From Apiotrichum sp. Y4204 (Eukaryota; Basidiomycota; Tremellomycetes; Trichosporonales; Trichosporonaceae), in NCBI GenBank assembly GCA_025531455.1, contig JAMYHL010000100.1, forward strand, positions 1 through 64,000: 64,000 nt of DNA, read 5' to 3'. Positions 12,901-23,697 of the stretch are shown piece after piece. The notes under the pieces were generated by a model. It did not search any database. It saw only the letters and a list, made by a program, of their open reading frames with translations, and had not been told where the DNA came from. Each line of letters opens with the position of its first letter. The stretch's first letter is position 1. The position numbers were made by a program, and so were the translations under genes.

Positions 12901-13197
12901 CCCTCCAGGAAGCCACCGGCGATCCACATCGATGGCACCCCGGAGCGCTCGACTCCCTCGTCGGCGAGCATGGGCGGATTCGGCCTGTCCTTTCTCTCTG
13001 GCTATCTCCGCTCTCCACCCGCCAACCCTAGCATCCCCCGCATTGCCATCACGCCGTCCAGCGTCTCCCCGAAACGCACCCTCCTGCACCTCGAGCGCGA
13101 CGCCTTCAACGCGCGCATCGGCTCAGTCGCGCGCGGCTGCCATGTCGACTTTCGCGAGTGCTGCACGGGGTGCTCTGGCGACGTCCTCGAGCTCTAA
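9934..13197 (+). CDS. Disordered coiled-coil protein, unknown function
   Basis: Start ATG 9934; exons 9934-9993 and 10042-13197, stop TAA. A 48-nt intron is inferred at 9994-10041 (GTGCGA...GCTAACCCACAG). It is a multiple of three, so the frame reads through, but removing it joins SAKKK to LRQFR, giving a basic amphipathic segment of the kind common at the start of fungal coiled-coil proteins. The product is about 1071 aa. Most of it is Ser/Pro/Arg-rich and disordered. A Glu/Arg-rich coiled coil lies around 12100-12440, and a short Cys-containing tail (RGCHVDFRECC...GDVLEL) ends the protein and looks conserved. No enzyme domain is seen. It could be a spindle-pole, Golgi or septum scaffold, but that is a guess. 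Confidence 0.75.
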   Translation: MSLAVDDEARRAQVTSAKKKVRRRVTATPAPGANPQLRQFRASRSGAAASPESAATLRPRANSPPPPTPLNTSVADNKMATFTMPRRMPQKGPTTEPVAAAEDDIKLEAPPTRAQRHTRKASRSHHRRDSSVASFTFPPPAQNNAVQHNGLPRGSLLAGFDLPLLVPSGDLPPDAPPTLETGSDKHEHDAACNPREIITTPATPIQHSPAIVEEEIAIARLSAFSFGAKPQRAPPSFPLPPIAPTSSRNPVLTRTPSFPPDLDSSDRPKSRPTSPSRRKRHSHNRSESISLPNLKLGGGARPNSLGLPSPNFTSAPSSPFGEPAPRSSSRLSTPLNSGSRLKFEPSDKEKEESRRRALDKLTGGPRVEEQRHSITLPSFDDDDYSVTSSRPPTLHSTASSSRPSSLAASSGSFGGSSLTSPLPWSTFEESDRWSFPHRFDPNKEDIASISFELPPAPSKTSSVLLNSGLGVLAEEDETESDEEGTAADTDMRAGSTSSVADATSPTDDATPAAGPTPSRLRELHLVSTNSSRRGSNPEVRESFARTVSQSRETPTKGYGSSSRRPRPLGLDEASVFIANSATSPNRVGRSNSLNGVRRAPSSRGSSISYKKDGSGSGSSRDYSIRGVGSPPTAPSDVTSPTFTSPPNDFQGLPRGTRSACPRPRSLILGIGGTSGRVLGEVDEEEEDSMLGFRDDGVSNGRPSFDSSRDSLDSSAWAHRRDSRDRIDAEMERDALREDVDLWRKRCRNLEDQLESERRETSRLRERVRKLGDRILQQSSAHAAAPSPNEGREIAQSRLIAEMRDQIFSLASALERERTEKAEALSRAADLQSLVDVAARTPQVSSESLPTTPKSRPRALESAQYDDADSNFADADDEHRSYEPNRNGLTKDDPNLNRMRGWGFPQGPVDGNSKASKRDSFFGLSRARPVRAPKASGSGLGLAWPSPDEEEHHDLPPIVVDDTNRSLITPVSPSLVRPNTSALNSRVVSEPSRKPPAIHIDGTPERSTPSSASMGGFGLSFLSGYLRSPPANPSIPRIAITPSSVSPKRTLLHLERDAFNARIGSVARGCHVDFRECCTGCSGDVLEL

Positions 13198-13589
13198 ATA
13201 GTAGTCATCGTGCCCGTGGTATTAACATACCCGTGGTGTATACCCGTGGTGCATATACCCTCACCACAGTACCATCACCGTCCATCATCATTCCCCCAGT
13301 TATCTGTTACCTTTTTCGTATCTTTTCTTTGTTCTTTCTACATCTACCTCCTCGTCATTCGATCATCGTGGTCACATGTTGCGTTGGCACACATCTGCCG
13401 CGCCCTCTCCGTACTCCCGTAGGACAATCTTTGGGCATCTCTGTCAACTTGTACTATTCTACCTGTCTTTGTCGATGCCAAGGATTGTGGAGAAGCATGA
13501 AAGCACAAGGAGCAACGCAGCAGCATTTCCTCGTAAAAGTGTCATTAATCAGTGACATGCGGATACAGTCACTATAGTCTATGTATGTC

Positions 13590-16500
13590 CTAGAAAAAGC
13601 CGACCTGGTCGACACCGAGCGCCCGCCGCGCCGTCATGAGCGCGACGAGCTCCTTGATCAGCTCCTCGAGCACGATGCAATTATCGAGAATGGCAGTGAG
13701 GGATGATGTCGACGGCACCGGTGGCCGGACACTCTTTGAATTTTCCTGCGCTTCATCCTCATCGTCCTCATCCATATCCCCATCCCGCACCTCCTCACTC
13801 AACTGTACGCTTCGCCCCCACCGGCCGGCCTGCACGTCCGGCACAGGCTCGACGTCCACGCTCCCCGCATCCGCTGCCTGGTGGTAGTGGCTCTTGAACG
13901 GCGGGCTGGTGCCCTCGGCGCTCTGCGGCGCGACATGCAGCCGTGGCGTCGAGGGGATGGAAAGAGGCGCCGCGTCTACGCGCGGCGTGCTCGGCGCCGA
14001 GGGTGGCGTGTTGGCGATCACGGGGGCGGGCGGCGTCTGTGTCGGAGTGGGCTTTCGCCGCGGGCTCCACAGGTTCTTGATACTGCTCGCGAGCGATACT
14101 TTCCTCGGCGTACCGACAGCGCCGACGGCGGGGGAGAGCGGGGGGGTCGCAATGTCGGGTTCGAGCATCGCGCTCATCGCCTCCTCGAGGTGGTCGGCGA
14201 AGAGGAGGCCCTGCCGGCGTTCGGCGAGCAGGCGGTCAAAGCCGTCCACGAGGGCGCGGAACCGGCCGACGTGGCGGACCAGTTCGCGGAGCACCTGGTA
14301 TATCGCTGGGAGGGGGCGCTGTGACGGATCCGGGCGGGATGATGGGCGTGACGCGTCAAAGGAGGAGTCTGATGAATAACCGTCTTCAGTTGCGCCGCGG
14401 TTCCACTCCTCGTTCTCTGGAGGATCATACAGCAGCCATCCGGCCAGGGAGCGGTGTGGACACCGTGCCAGCGCGGATAGTGCGCCGGTGAGTGCGACAT
14501 TCGTATCAGGACTGGAGGTAAACCACTGCGTGAGGCCCTTCATAAGCTCGCGGACAACCGGGTCCGAAGGGGAGAGCGCGTGCTGGAGCGGATCCGTCTC
14601 GTACTCGCCCACGCGAAGGAGAGCCGGCTTGCCGTCGTCGCTCACAAACTGCAGTGGCACGCGCGAGCTGAGCCAACAGCCATCAGTTTCAAGGAGTGCG
14701 TGCTGATCGGTGAGGTACGCGCCGAAGCCTGAGGCTGTGTCCACGCTGCCGGTCACTGCGTCGTCCAGACGGGGTACTAGTGCGCCGTAAAGCTCTGGCT
14801 CCTGGACGTGCACGTCGGTAGAATTGACAGGAGTATGGAGGAAGCTCTGCCATGTTGTTGCGTCTGGCGGTGGCAGCCGAGGACGCGCCGTACCGGTTGC
14901 GGCGGGATCGCGGATGATGGTCAGGAGTGAAGGAGTGATACGCCGGCAGTGGTCGCCTAGCAAAGTGGCAAGGAGGTGCAGGCTCGCTGTCGATGATGGT
15001 GGTGCACCGGAGCGCAAGTTGTCGAGTATCAGGTCGCGCAGCGTAAACCTCCCTTCATTGTGGTAGTACTCAGGGTGGTGGGATGTGAGAGGGGAGACAA
15101 AGCCCATGGCGCCAGTCTTGCGCTGCTTTCGGCCCTTCTTCTGGGGAGAGTACGTTGGAACCGCAGCGTCTGCGTCCGAGAGGATATCCAGCACCCGCTG
15201 CAGAACAGGCCCGTCCTCGAGGTTACCGAGCAGCACGTCCAGGTATGTCAGCACCGCAACGGCTGACCCGTCGGTGCTCGAGCACTCGAGGATAGAGGGA
15301 TACAGAACGTTGTCGACAAATGCCGTCTGGACAGCATCCAGCGTCGCGTCCGCAACCGCCGGGCCAAGGACCTGCGTTGTCGACACTGTACGCGAGTTCG
15401 GGTCCGCGTACAGCACCGGCGAGCGGCATCGGTAAATGATATCCTGAAGGAAGCCAAACAGCTTAAGAAGGAGGTCGAGTTGCGCGCGCACGTCCATATC
15501 TGTCGAGGACGGAAGGTCCATCAACTCGTCATCATCGTCAACCGTCTCTGCTGCGCCAACGTGCATTCCACCGCCGGCGTTGAAATCTGGGTCCTCCCGC
15601 GCCTGTTCGGCCAGCGAAGGGATGCGCAGCTTGGACGGGAGGACAGAGAAAGCCGCACCGAGGCCGGCCGCCATGACGTCCGCAAAGTCGCCGTCGAGGA
15701 TGTATTCTGCCAACGCGTCGCGCGCCTCCTGTAGCGGATCCGAGCCATCTGGCGCCGGTGTTGTGGTGAGCCCGTCGCCTTCGTCTGGGGTAAGAAACGC
15801 AATGTCGAACAAGAACAACAGGCCGGCACGGGCAAAGTCTCCCGTGCGGCCCTCGCGATGCACAAAGCGGAGGAGATAGGAGAAGAGGAGGAACTCAAAG
15901 TGCGTCGTGGTGATAGGGTCTGACCCAGACTGGCCCGATGTGCCAGAGACCATGGACACACCGGTACGCGTGGACGGGGTTGGTGAAAGGGCGCGAGCTG
16001 GGCTGAGCGCCGATGGTGTTGGGGAGAGGGCGCGTGCTGGGCCGAGTGTCCGTTGCGGATCAATCGCGCCGGACGAGTTATGCGCGACGAGCCATCCCCG
16101 GTCATGGAAGAAGATGAGCAACAGTGGTGGGCTGGAGTCAGCATAGCCCCCATTGTACTGCGGTGACTCACTACGCCCGCATTCGCGAGCAGAGAATGCA
16201 CATTAAGTCGACCAAATCCTCTTCGAGCGCGCTGTCGAAATGCACACTGTCGTCCAATGCTCCAGCAGCACCAAACGCCCTCTTCTCGCCATCGACCTTC
16301 TCCACTGGCGCGTCCCCGACACACGATCTCAGCAAGCGGCGCAGCGGGCGATGGACAGCATTGTGCACCAAGAACCGCTCGGACAACAGCACGACGAGGT
16401 TGTTCACTGCTCGAAGCACCTCGGCTGCGGCGTTAGTTCCTGCCCAGTGCTGCTCATAGTGAAGACCCTCAGCAGTCACTCACCCTTGACGCCGCGCGGC

Positions 16501-17157
16501 CGGTCACGCTCACACAGTCGCTCGAGCTGCGCAAGAATGTCGTGCCGCAAAAAGTACTCGAGGCATGCTCCGGTAGTGCTGTGTGTGAGCGTGGACGAAC
16601 GTGCAGAGGAGCACACTTCGATGACGATGCCATCGTCTTCCCGCATCGCCCTCGCACTCCAGCACTCACTCCTCATCTGTCCGGTTACCCTCGTACACGA
16701 GTGCGTCGACAATGTGCTTAAGCTGGCGGGGCACGTCCGTCGCCGTGATACCACTGCCGTCAGTCTGGGCTGGGATGGGACCCCATCGCGTGGGTCGCGG
16801 ATACGTACCGTAAGAGTTGCCGCTCATTGGGGTGCTCGAGAGTCTCCTGCGTGCGTTAGCATCGACTGATGTCATGACCACGCCGCATGGCACGAGGCGG
16901 GCAGAGATGAAGAGCGGCGCCACTCGCACGACCGGCTCAGTGCGTTACAATCGCGTCTCGGCCATCTTGCCTCCTCGTCACGACTACCAAAACTGAGGAT
17001 ACTCCGCACGCGATCGCCGCTCCTTTCTCTCCCAACAGTTCCCCACCTTAAGCTGGATCCACGCCGCGTCAAAGTCCGCGAGATTGTCCGGCGCGCGCAG
17101 CTCGGCTGCCGGCTTGGGCGCGTGGAGGAGGCGCGCGAAGAATGTGGACACCTCCAT
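13590..17157 (-). CDS. FHIP-type Hook-interacting protein (RAI16-like family)
   Basis: Six exons on the minus strand: 17047-17157, 16809-16846, 16670-16753, 16484-16578, 16172-16439 and 13590-16131; about 1045 aa. Phases agree at every junction. The family is recognised from CLEYFLRHDIL, the YPPLLLIFFHDRGWL segment made by joining exons 5 and 6, and FVHREGRTGDFARAGLLFLF. FHIP proteins join FTS and Hook to early endosomes so that dynein can move them toward microtubule minus ends; this role is taken from the family. The last third is Pro/Ser-rich and acidic, followed by a helical C-terminus (VLEELIKELVALMTARRAL). It is convergent with the coiled-coil gene ending at 13197. The start is chosen because MEVSTFFARLL gives the expected FHIP N-terminus and has no in-frame ATG upstream in the exon. 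Confidence 0.88.
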
Positions 17158-18456
17158 TGTCGCGGGCCTAGCTCATCGGCGGGAGGACCAGAGGTGGGCC
17201 GGAAGCCGAGAGCCGGAAGCGCGTAGCGGAAGCCGAGGCCCTGCCCGTCGTGGGGGAGGGAAGGTGGGAGCGCGGAAGGTCGTGAGTCCGTGAGGTGGGA
17301 AAAGTGAGCGTGTCTGGTCGGATTGAGATGTAGCTCCTGGGAAGGGTAGTCGAGAGCTCGAGCGCGGGAGGAAATAAAAAAGGATTGAAATGGAGAGATG
17401 TGAAGAGAGGTGGGTGGCGTGAGTGTTGTTGGAATGTCTCGAGAGCTCGTCTCAGGTTTGTTTGTGGCCGCCGCCGTCGTCGTCGTCGACCAACGGCTCG
17501 GGAAAGAGTGGAGGCGCGTGCGTGGAATGGACCCTGCGGGTAACTGTCACACTACACACGGCTTGATACGCCGTCCCCCGGCGCGCGGGTCACACTTGAC
17601 ATACAGTTACTTCTCGATATCTCGATGGGAATGCGTGATATACGCTGTTTGATGCATAGCAGACATCACATCGTAAGCTCGTTTTTCTCCATCGTCGTCA
17701 GTCGCTGTCGTTTGCTTGGCACGAATAGACCGGGGAAGGGCACGATCCGACTAGAACTCTAATCGCTATTTGAATTGATGGTCGTGTTTCAAGTTTCATT
17801 CCACTCTTACTAATCACAGCGAGCTCAGAAGCGTGCAGAGCGCGACCCAGTTCAGTGGGCACTTGGCCGTCATTGTGAAACTCATGTCATGATCGTCACA
17901 TTGCAACGCCGCAATGACTCTGCAAAAGAGCTCACTGTCACATTGTCAACCGAGAGAACTGATCCTTATGGACCGTTTAGTTCGTAACGCACTCACCGCT
18001 CCAGGGCTTGGTTTTATGGGAATTTTTGCTGTTATGCGCTGGTCGAACACGACAGAACTCATCCACTGGTGACTATGGCGGCGCAGACTTTCCAGTCTGC
18101 GATCCTTTGAATCAAACACTCGCGTAGCTGGAGCTGGTAAACTCCTCGGAGGGCATCGGGGGAGGGCATCGGGGCGCCATTTACAGAAAGATCAGAACGA
18201 CCAATGTCCCTTGGTCCACTTGGTCCACCTGCTCACAGAGTCGGCGCACTCTACTTCGTCTTATGCATGTTCTATGTAATTCTTATGGTCTTAATTGTTA
18301 TGCTACACACTTCGCTACAGAAGAGAAACCCGCTGCGGCCACCAGGGCGTGCGGGAAAAATGGTTGGTAAGACTCGGACGTAGAGTCCGTGGTAAAAACA
18401 CTTGGTGTTGGTTGACGAGCTGTGAGACTCGCAGAATGTATTGCGGCCGAAGCCTT
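17158..18456. other. Intergenic region holding one copy of a dispersed repeat
   Basis: About 1.3 kb between two minus-strand genes: the promoter of the FHIP gene and the 3' flank of the Prm10-like gene. No coding frame is convincing. It contains a sequence at 17903-17990 that resembles 57472-57560, and a short hairpin at 18082-18101 (7-bp stem, 6-nt loop). Confidence 0.6.
17903..17990 (+). repeat. Diverged dispersed repeat, copy A
   Basis: Aligned by eye to 57472-57560 on the same strand. The first 38 aligned bases match at 33 positions, all without gaps, and similarity continues with small indels through about 88 bases. It is noncoding and too short and old to name; a mobile-element remnant is possible. 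Confidence 0.65.
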
Positions 18457-21400
18457 CTAGAAGGAGAAAATTCTGAACTGTCAGCTTTCTGGACAAGGAA
18501 AAGCACAAGGCTAAACTTACCCAGCTCCCCTGCGCCTCGATCCGCCGAGGGGGTACATGACCGTCGCGCTGACGAAGAGACCGACGCTGGAGGTTAGCTC
18601 TGCATTTTCATTTCACTGCTACTCACGTTAGACCGATGGCCACGGAGACGAGCTGCTGCGCAACGCCGAAACCCTGGGAGTACTGCACCGACGAGCCCTT
18701 GTCACCTTCGGAGACGAATCTGCTTGTCAGCTCGGAAACCCCAACAGTGTACTCACGTGAAGAGACCGCCTTGCGAGAGACCGGACGGAAGCTGGAAGAG
18801 GATGCCGACAACCATGACGGGGAAGCTTGCACCGTTGGACAGGAAGCGGCCGTAGAGGTTTCCGAGAATGCCGACGGTGAAGGAGCCGAGGGCGGAGATG
18901 ATGTCGGAGCGCTTGTCAAAGGCCTGCGCCGCAAAGTGGTTGGTCACCCACCCAGCGCACGCAATGGCGACCATGATGGGCAGTTCCTTGCGGAACAGTG
19001 GCTGCTGGTTACGCAGGGAGAGGACCATCGAGTACATTGGCACGCACAGGTAGTACCAGTACCCGCTGGGTGTCTGAATGTACCACGGCGCGCCTTCGTA
19101 GTGCGTATTTTTGCACGTGTAGTCGTCGGCATTGGCGACGCTTTGACCACGAATTTTGATGTAGATCTCGGCGCCGATAGAAATGCCGAAGCCGAGGAAG
19201 AGCGAGTACATGACGGAATAGGCGATGCGCACAGCACCGGCCGTGATGTTACGACTCGCTATCTCTAGCGCTCCCGTCAGGACGATGTAACCAGGAAGGA
19301 CGAGGACAATACCGCCAGATACGAGGGCGGTGTAGCAGAAGTACGAGGTGGAGCCGAGGACCGCAGCGAGGAAGGAAATGAGCGTGGCGATGGTGATTTC
19401 GAAGACGTTTGAAAACATGTCATTCTTAGCCGCCAGAATCTGAACTGAAACAAGCAGCATGCCGAGGGGAGCACACATGAGAGCGTCGAGGAAAGAGCCG
19501 AAGAACGAGGGAACGACGATAAAGCTTGAGCAGAGACCACCGATAAGAATGGTTTGCCAGGCCGTGTAGTAAGGCTTGGAGGTCATGAGTACGTCAAGTT
19601 CCTTGTTCGCGTCCTCGACGGACGTCTTGTCGTGCACGACCTCCCAGTAGACATTGTGGACTGCAAGCACCTTTCCGAGATCGAGACCAGTGTCCTGCTT
19701 CATGAACTTTGTCTCAGAGGTATGCGTGGCGTCGTCCGCAAACGAGATGAGCATCGTTCCCGGGAGGTAGACGACCTGGGCGTTAATCTCGAGAACCCTG
19801 GCAGTCGCCTGGATCTGGGTCTCGAGACGGTGGGACGGCGAGCCGAACATCATGAGCGCGCGTGCTAGCTTCATAAGGAACTGCTGGCGGGCAATAATGG
19901 TCGCGACGTGCTGGATGATAAACACCTCCTGCTTGCGGCGCGCCTCCTTTGCCTTTTTGCGGCGCCGCTTCTCCGCCTCCCATTCCTTGCGTTTCCGGTC
20001 TTCTTCGGTCTGCGGCTTGAAGAAGCTATCGCCAGTGCCCTCGCGCTCGGGGGTTGCCACGAGCGGACGCATCCACGGGGTCTTTGGCAGGTTGATCGAC
20101 ACGGGGCGGCTCTTGCGCTTTGTGTTCATCATAACCAGGTCGTCACTGCTCTTCGACTCCCGGGGCTGCATTGTGACGGTCGCGTCGGACTTTTTAAACT
20201 CCGAGCTCGTCGGCGAGTCCTCGTGCGAGTACAGTGACGTGGGGCGCGAACCGGCCGGAGAGTCTGCCCCCAGAGTATACCGCTTGAGATGGTATCCGCG
20301 CTTGCTGGCGGATGGCATGAGGGTGGTCGACTGAGGGGCAGCGGCAGCAGCGACGGCGCCTGTGTTCTGGATGAGTGCGCCGAACACTCCTGCGCCGGAA
20401 CGCGCGGCCTTGGGCCTGTCGTCCCTTACACGTCCAATGGCGCCACGGAACGAGTTGAGGAAACCGGACTCGTCGGGGCTGTGAGGACGGTCCGCGACGG
20501 ACAAGGACGAGTCATTGCGCTTGTGGGCGCCAAAGTCATCCACCGACTGCGTGCGCCGGCGCCACGGGAAGTGACGCTCCGACCACGAGGCAGAGTGTAG
20601 CGTCTTTTCATCATCCTCGTCAAACGACGAGGAGCGGGACGGAGGCGCAGTCGACGCCGGCGTCGTACCGGTCGAATCGAGATTCTGCTGGTTGTATAGC
20701 TGGAGCAGCGTGCCGAGCACCGACGTGCCTCCCGGAATGGGGGGAAGGCCGCTTCCCGGAGGAGGATTGATGGAAGCGTGAAGGGGCGAGGGAGCGTTCG
20801 GCTTGTTGTGCGTGTTGCCCGCCTGCGGGCGTGGGTTAAGGCTTGACCGCGCCTCCTTCTCATTATCATGTTCGCGGTGCTCCTCCTCCTGCTTGCGAGC
20901 ACGCTTCATCGCGCCGCTGCGGACGCGCTGCCTGAGTGTCCCCCAGCGGCCGGTATGAGAACGGACGAGGTTGGCCGCCTCCTTCGTCGCATCCGGCTCG
21001 GTCGGGAGAGACGGCAGTCCGTCCGTCTCGCCGATGGGCACATAGCTCGTGACGTGGTCGTTTGCGCCCTGGTTAAGCAGCTCGCCCTCGGTGCGCTCGA
21101 GGTCCTTGCCGTCGGTGTCCTCCTCTTCCGGAGGGTCGTGGTCCAGGCGGTAGTCGTAGTCCTCGTCGCTGACACCGTTCTCTGTCCCATGGGAGTGGTG
21201 GCGGCCAAGACCGTGAAGATGGTGAGCATGGTGGCCTCCGTGCCCGTGACCGTGTTCGTGCTCGAGCTCGTCAGACGCCATCGAGCTGATACTCAGGCTC
21301 GAGCGCTGTCCGGGCCGACGCTTCTTGAACCGCTCTAGGGCGTCGTTCACCTCGCGGATATTCCGGTGGTCGAGCTGGGCCTCGGGATCGTCCGCCATCG

Positions 21401-21701
21401 GCGCGAGGTTGACGACATGGTCCTGTGTCCACTGCACACGCCGCGGTGTGCGGGTGGGGGCAGAGGCGACCACCTCGGCGGGAGAGTTTGTGCCTGCACT
21501 ACCTGTCCCGCCGGTGCCAGTGTTCATGTCTGGAGCGAGAGTGGCACCTAAGCTACCTGAGGGACCGGCGGCAGCGGCCTCTACGCGCGCACGGTGAAGG
21601 TCTCCCTCCGAGTGTGTGCGGAGGATAGGAGGAGCGCGCGGCATCTCGCTCAGGTCGCGCAGCGGGATGACGGGCTCGTCGAAGGGGTTATCGGTTACCA
21701 T
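18457..21701 (-). CDS. Prm10-like ThrE-domain membrane protein
   Basis: Four exons: 18757-21701, 18627-18719, 18521-18586 and a 16-nt last exon 18457-18472; about 1039 aa. A long disordered, His- and Ser-rich cytosolic N-terminus precedes a basic KKRRRKKAKEARRK segment and then the ThrE module, with about ten hydrophobic segments including FMKLARALMMFGSPSHRLE, LPGTMLISFAD and SGGIVLVLPGYIVLTGALEI. The family contains bacterial threonine/serine exporters and yeast pheromone-regulated membrane protein 10; the substrate in fungi is not established. The 16-nt terminal exon restores a GIFSF ending typical of fungal members. The start ATG at 21701 (MVTDNPF) is preferred over an upstream in-frame start at 21884, whose extra 61 residues read like a leader. 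Confidence 0.88.
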
Positions 21702-23697
21702 GGACGGGGGGAGTGTGTGTGGGGAGGTGGGGTCGTGTGGGGCGAAGGTGTGGCTGACGATAGACACGAGTGGCAGTCTATCAATGGGATGTGATTGAAC
21801 AATGTTGTGTGGGGGTGTCCTGGGTCGTGTGGTGTGTATATGTGAGAGAGAGTATGGACCCAAGAGATACTCAACACTCGACACGACGTGGAGCGACCTC
21901 TCTCGCCGGGTACGACGACGAGCACCATAGGTGTTTAGTCAGTGCGGCTTACTACTCGGCACATCGCAGATGCAGAATTGCATGACCCCCGGAGTGCCGA
22001 GCTGCTGAGCAGGGACTTGGCGACCGACTACCAGCACCAGCGAACGTCATCGGTTGCATGTGTTGGGCTGGTGAGACTTGTGGTGTATATCGAGCATTGT
22101 GCTTCTGCAATTCTGCAGATAGTAGTAGCACCCTAGACTGGAGTAAAATACGCAGGGTGCGTCCCGCAATCTCGTCGGAAGGTCGCCGTAGATGGGCGTA
22201 TGGAGGGAAGGGCAGAGAACGGGGGTCATATCCCAACGGCCCAAGGCCCAAGAGGTCGTAGACGAGCTGCGGCCTGCGTGGCCTCTTTTCGCAATCGGTG
22301 CAACTTTATCATCCGATTCCTGCCAGGATGTATGATATTATGGGCTTTTCGGACATTGGTGGGTGCGATGATAACACACTACCAAGAGTCCCTGCGATCC
22401 TGCGATCCCTACTGGCCCACGAACGTGGGTCATGCGGGCAAGATGCCGCCGGGTCGGCCGCGGACCCTGGCGTTTGTGGGCACATGGACAAGTGGGTGCC
22501 CTGTGTCCTGTGGTGGGTGGGCCACAGAACCATGGGTGGCGGCCGCAGTTTATACACCTTTGCACCATGTACAGCGGCCAACCGCACCTTCTGTCCTAGT
22601 CGAGTTCCCTGGCTGTGGTGCATACCCCGTACTTCCCGCCCTGAGTGCTGGATCCTGTCGCGACCTGTCGGCGGCCGACCGATAAGGACGCGCCATTCCG
22701 GGGTCCACGCCGGAGTCAGACGACCAGTCCGCCCCCCGCTGTAGAGGAGAGCAAGGACCCGTTCTCAGCGATCCAAGAGTCCAAGAGGTCCTCTGGATCG
22801 CAGGAACCCGGATACGTCGTGCTGTAATAAGTGTACGAGAAACGGTAGCGATTGCATGCGACGTAAAACTGCCCACAATGCGATGCCCATCGGCCAGCGG
22901 CGGGCTGCCCATGAGATATCCACCCTAACCCACGCCGTCTCAAACGTCTTCAACACCCCCCCGTCAGGAAACGGTCAGTGCTGGTGTTAGCGCGGCATCG
23001 CGTTTCGCCAGCCTCGCGCCTCGAATCCATCAATTCTAGGCTTGATGCTCGACGCGCTCTCACCGCGCCGCAGTCGTCCATAGTACGTGACACTGCTGTC
23101 CGCGGAATGTCGTTCAGCGACCGGGTCGAGAACCATAGCATCATGGGACGCGGGACGCAGGAACACACACGCGGGACGAGGAGCGAGAATGGAGCGAGAA
23201 TGGACGCGCCATCGCCAGCCAGTGCAGTACAGTTTTTTTTTTCTCCTGCTGCTAAACCTGGTTGCGATGAAAACAAGGGCCATGACATCATACCGGACGA
23301 AAGACGTCCGGCGTCAGGCCTAATCGGGAGGCCATACAGGGCATATAGGCCAGTCCCAAGAAATAGTGGATTTGCCCCGGATGCCTATTCAAGTCAGGAT
23401 TGCCGTCTAGTCACGTGACATTTTCGCGCGATGCACACGCGGACCACACGTGATTCTCCCCAAACGCGGCTTCAGCACCCAAACGCGCCAGCAACTCTCA
23501 GCCAGCTCAGCTCAGCCAGCTCAGCCACGCCGTCGCTCGGCCTCCACGACAACTGGACCACCCGTCGCGCACAAACATTGTCAAAAGTCATATACACTCC
23601 AGATCCGTTGTTTCATTTTCTCCAGCTTTGGTTTTGTTTTGCTTTTTTTTTCTTCTCACTTTTCGCTCTGCGCGCGTGACGGACAGACACAGACACG
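21702..23697. other. Divergent intergenic region (Prm10-like / Got1)
   Basis: About 2.0 kb between divergent genes. No supported gene is seen; open frames here overlap on both strands and carry no recognisable domain. A run of T lies around 23234-23243 and the last 250 bases before GOT1 carry two CACGTG sites and a T-rich tract. Confidence 0.6.
23412..23452. promoter_or_regulatory. Pair of CACGTG E-boxes upstream of GOT1
   Basis: Two palindromic CACGTG hexamers lie at 23412-23417 (in TCACGTGAC) and 23447-23452 (in ACACGTGAT), 35 bp apart centre to centre and about 250-285 bp before the GOT1 start codon. CACGTG is the core site of fungal bHLH factors such as Cbf1 and SREBP types. Function here is inferred from site pairing and position only. 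Confidence 0.45.

Noticed and set aside
18082..18101. Hairpin resembling a tRNA anticodon arm
   Set aside because: The 7-bp stem and 6-nt loop do not fit tRNA geometry, and no acceptor, D- or T-arm pairs around it.
18753..21884. Upstream in-frame start at 21884 for the Prm10-like protein
   Set aside because: The extra 61 residues are His/Pro/Ser-rich leader-like sequence; MVTDNPF at 21701 has better context and coding character begins there.
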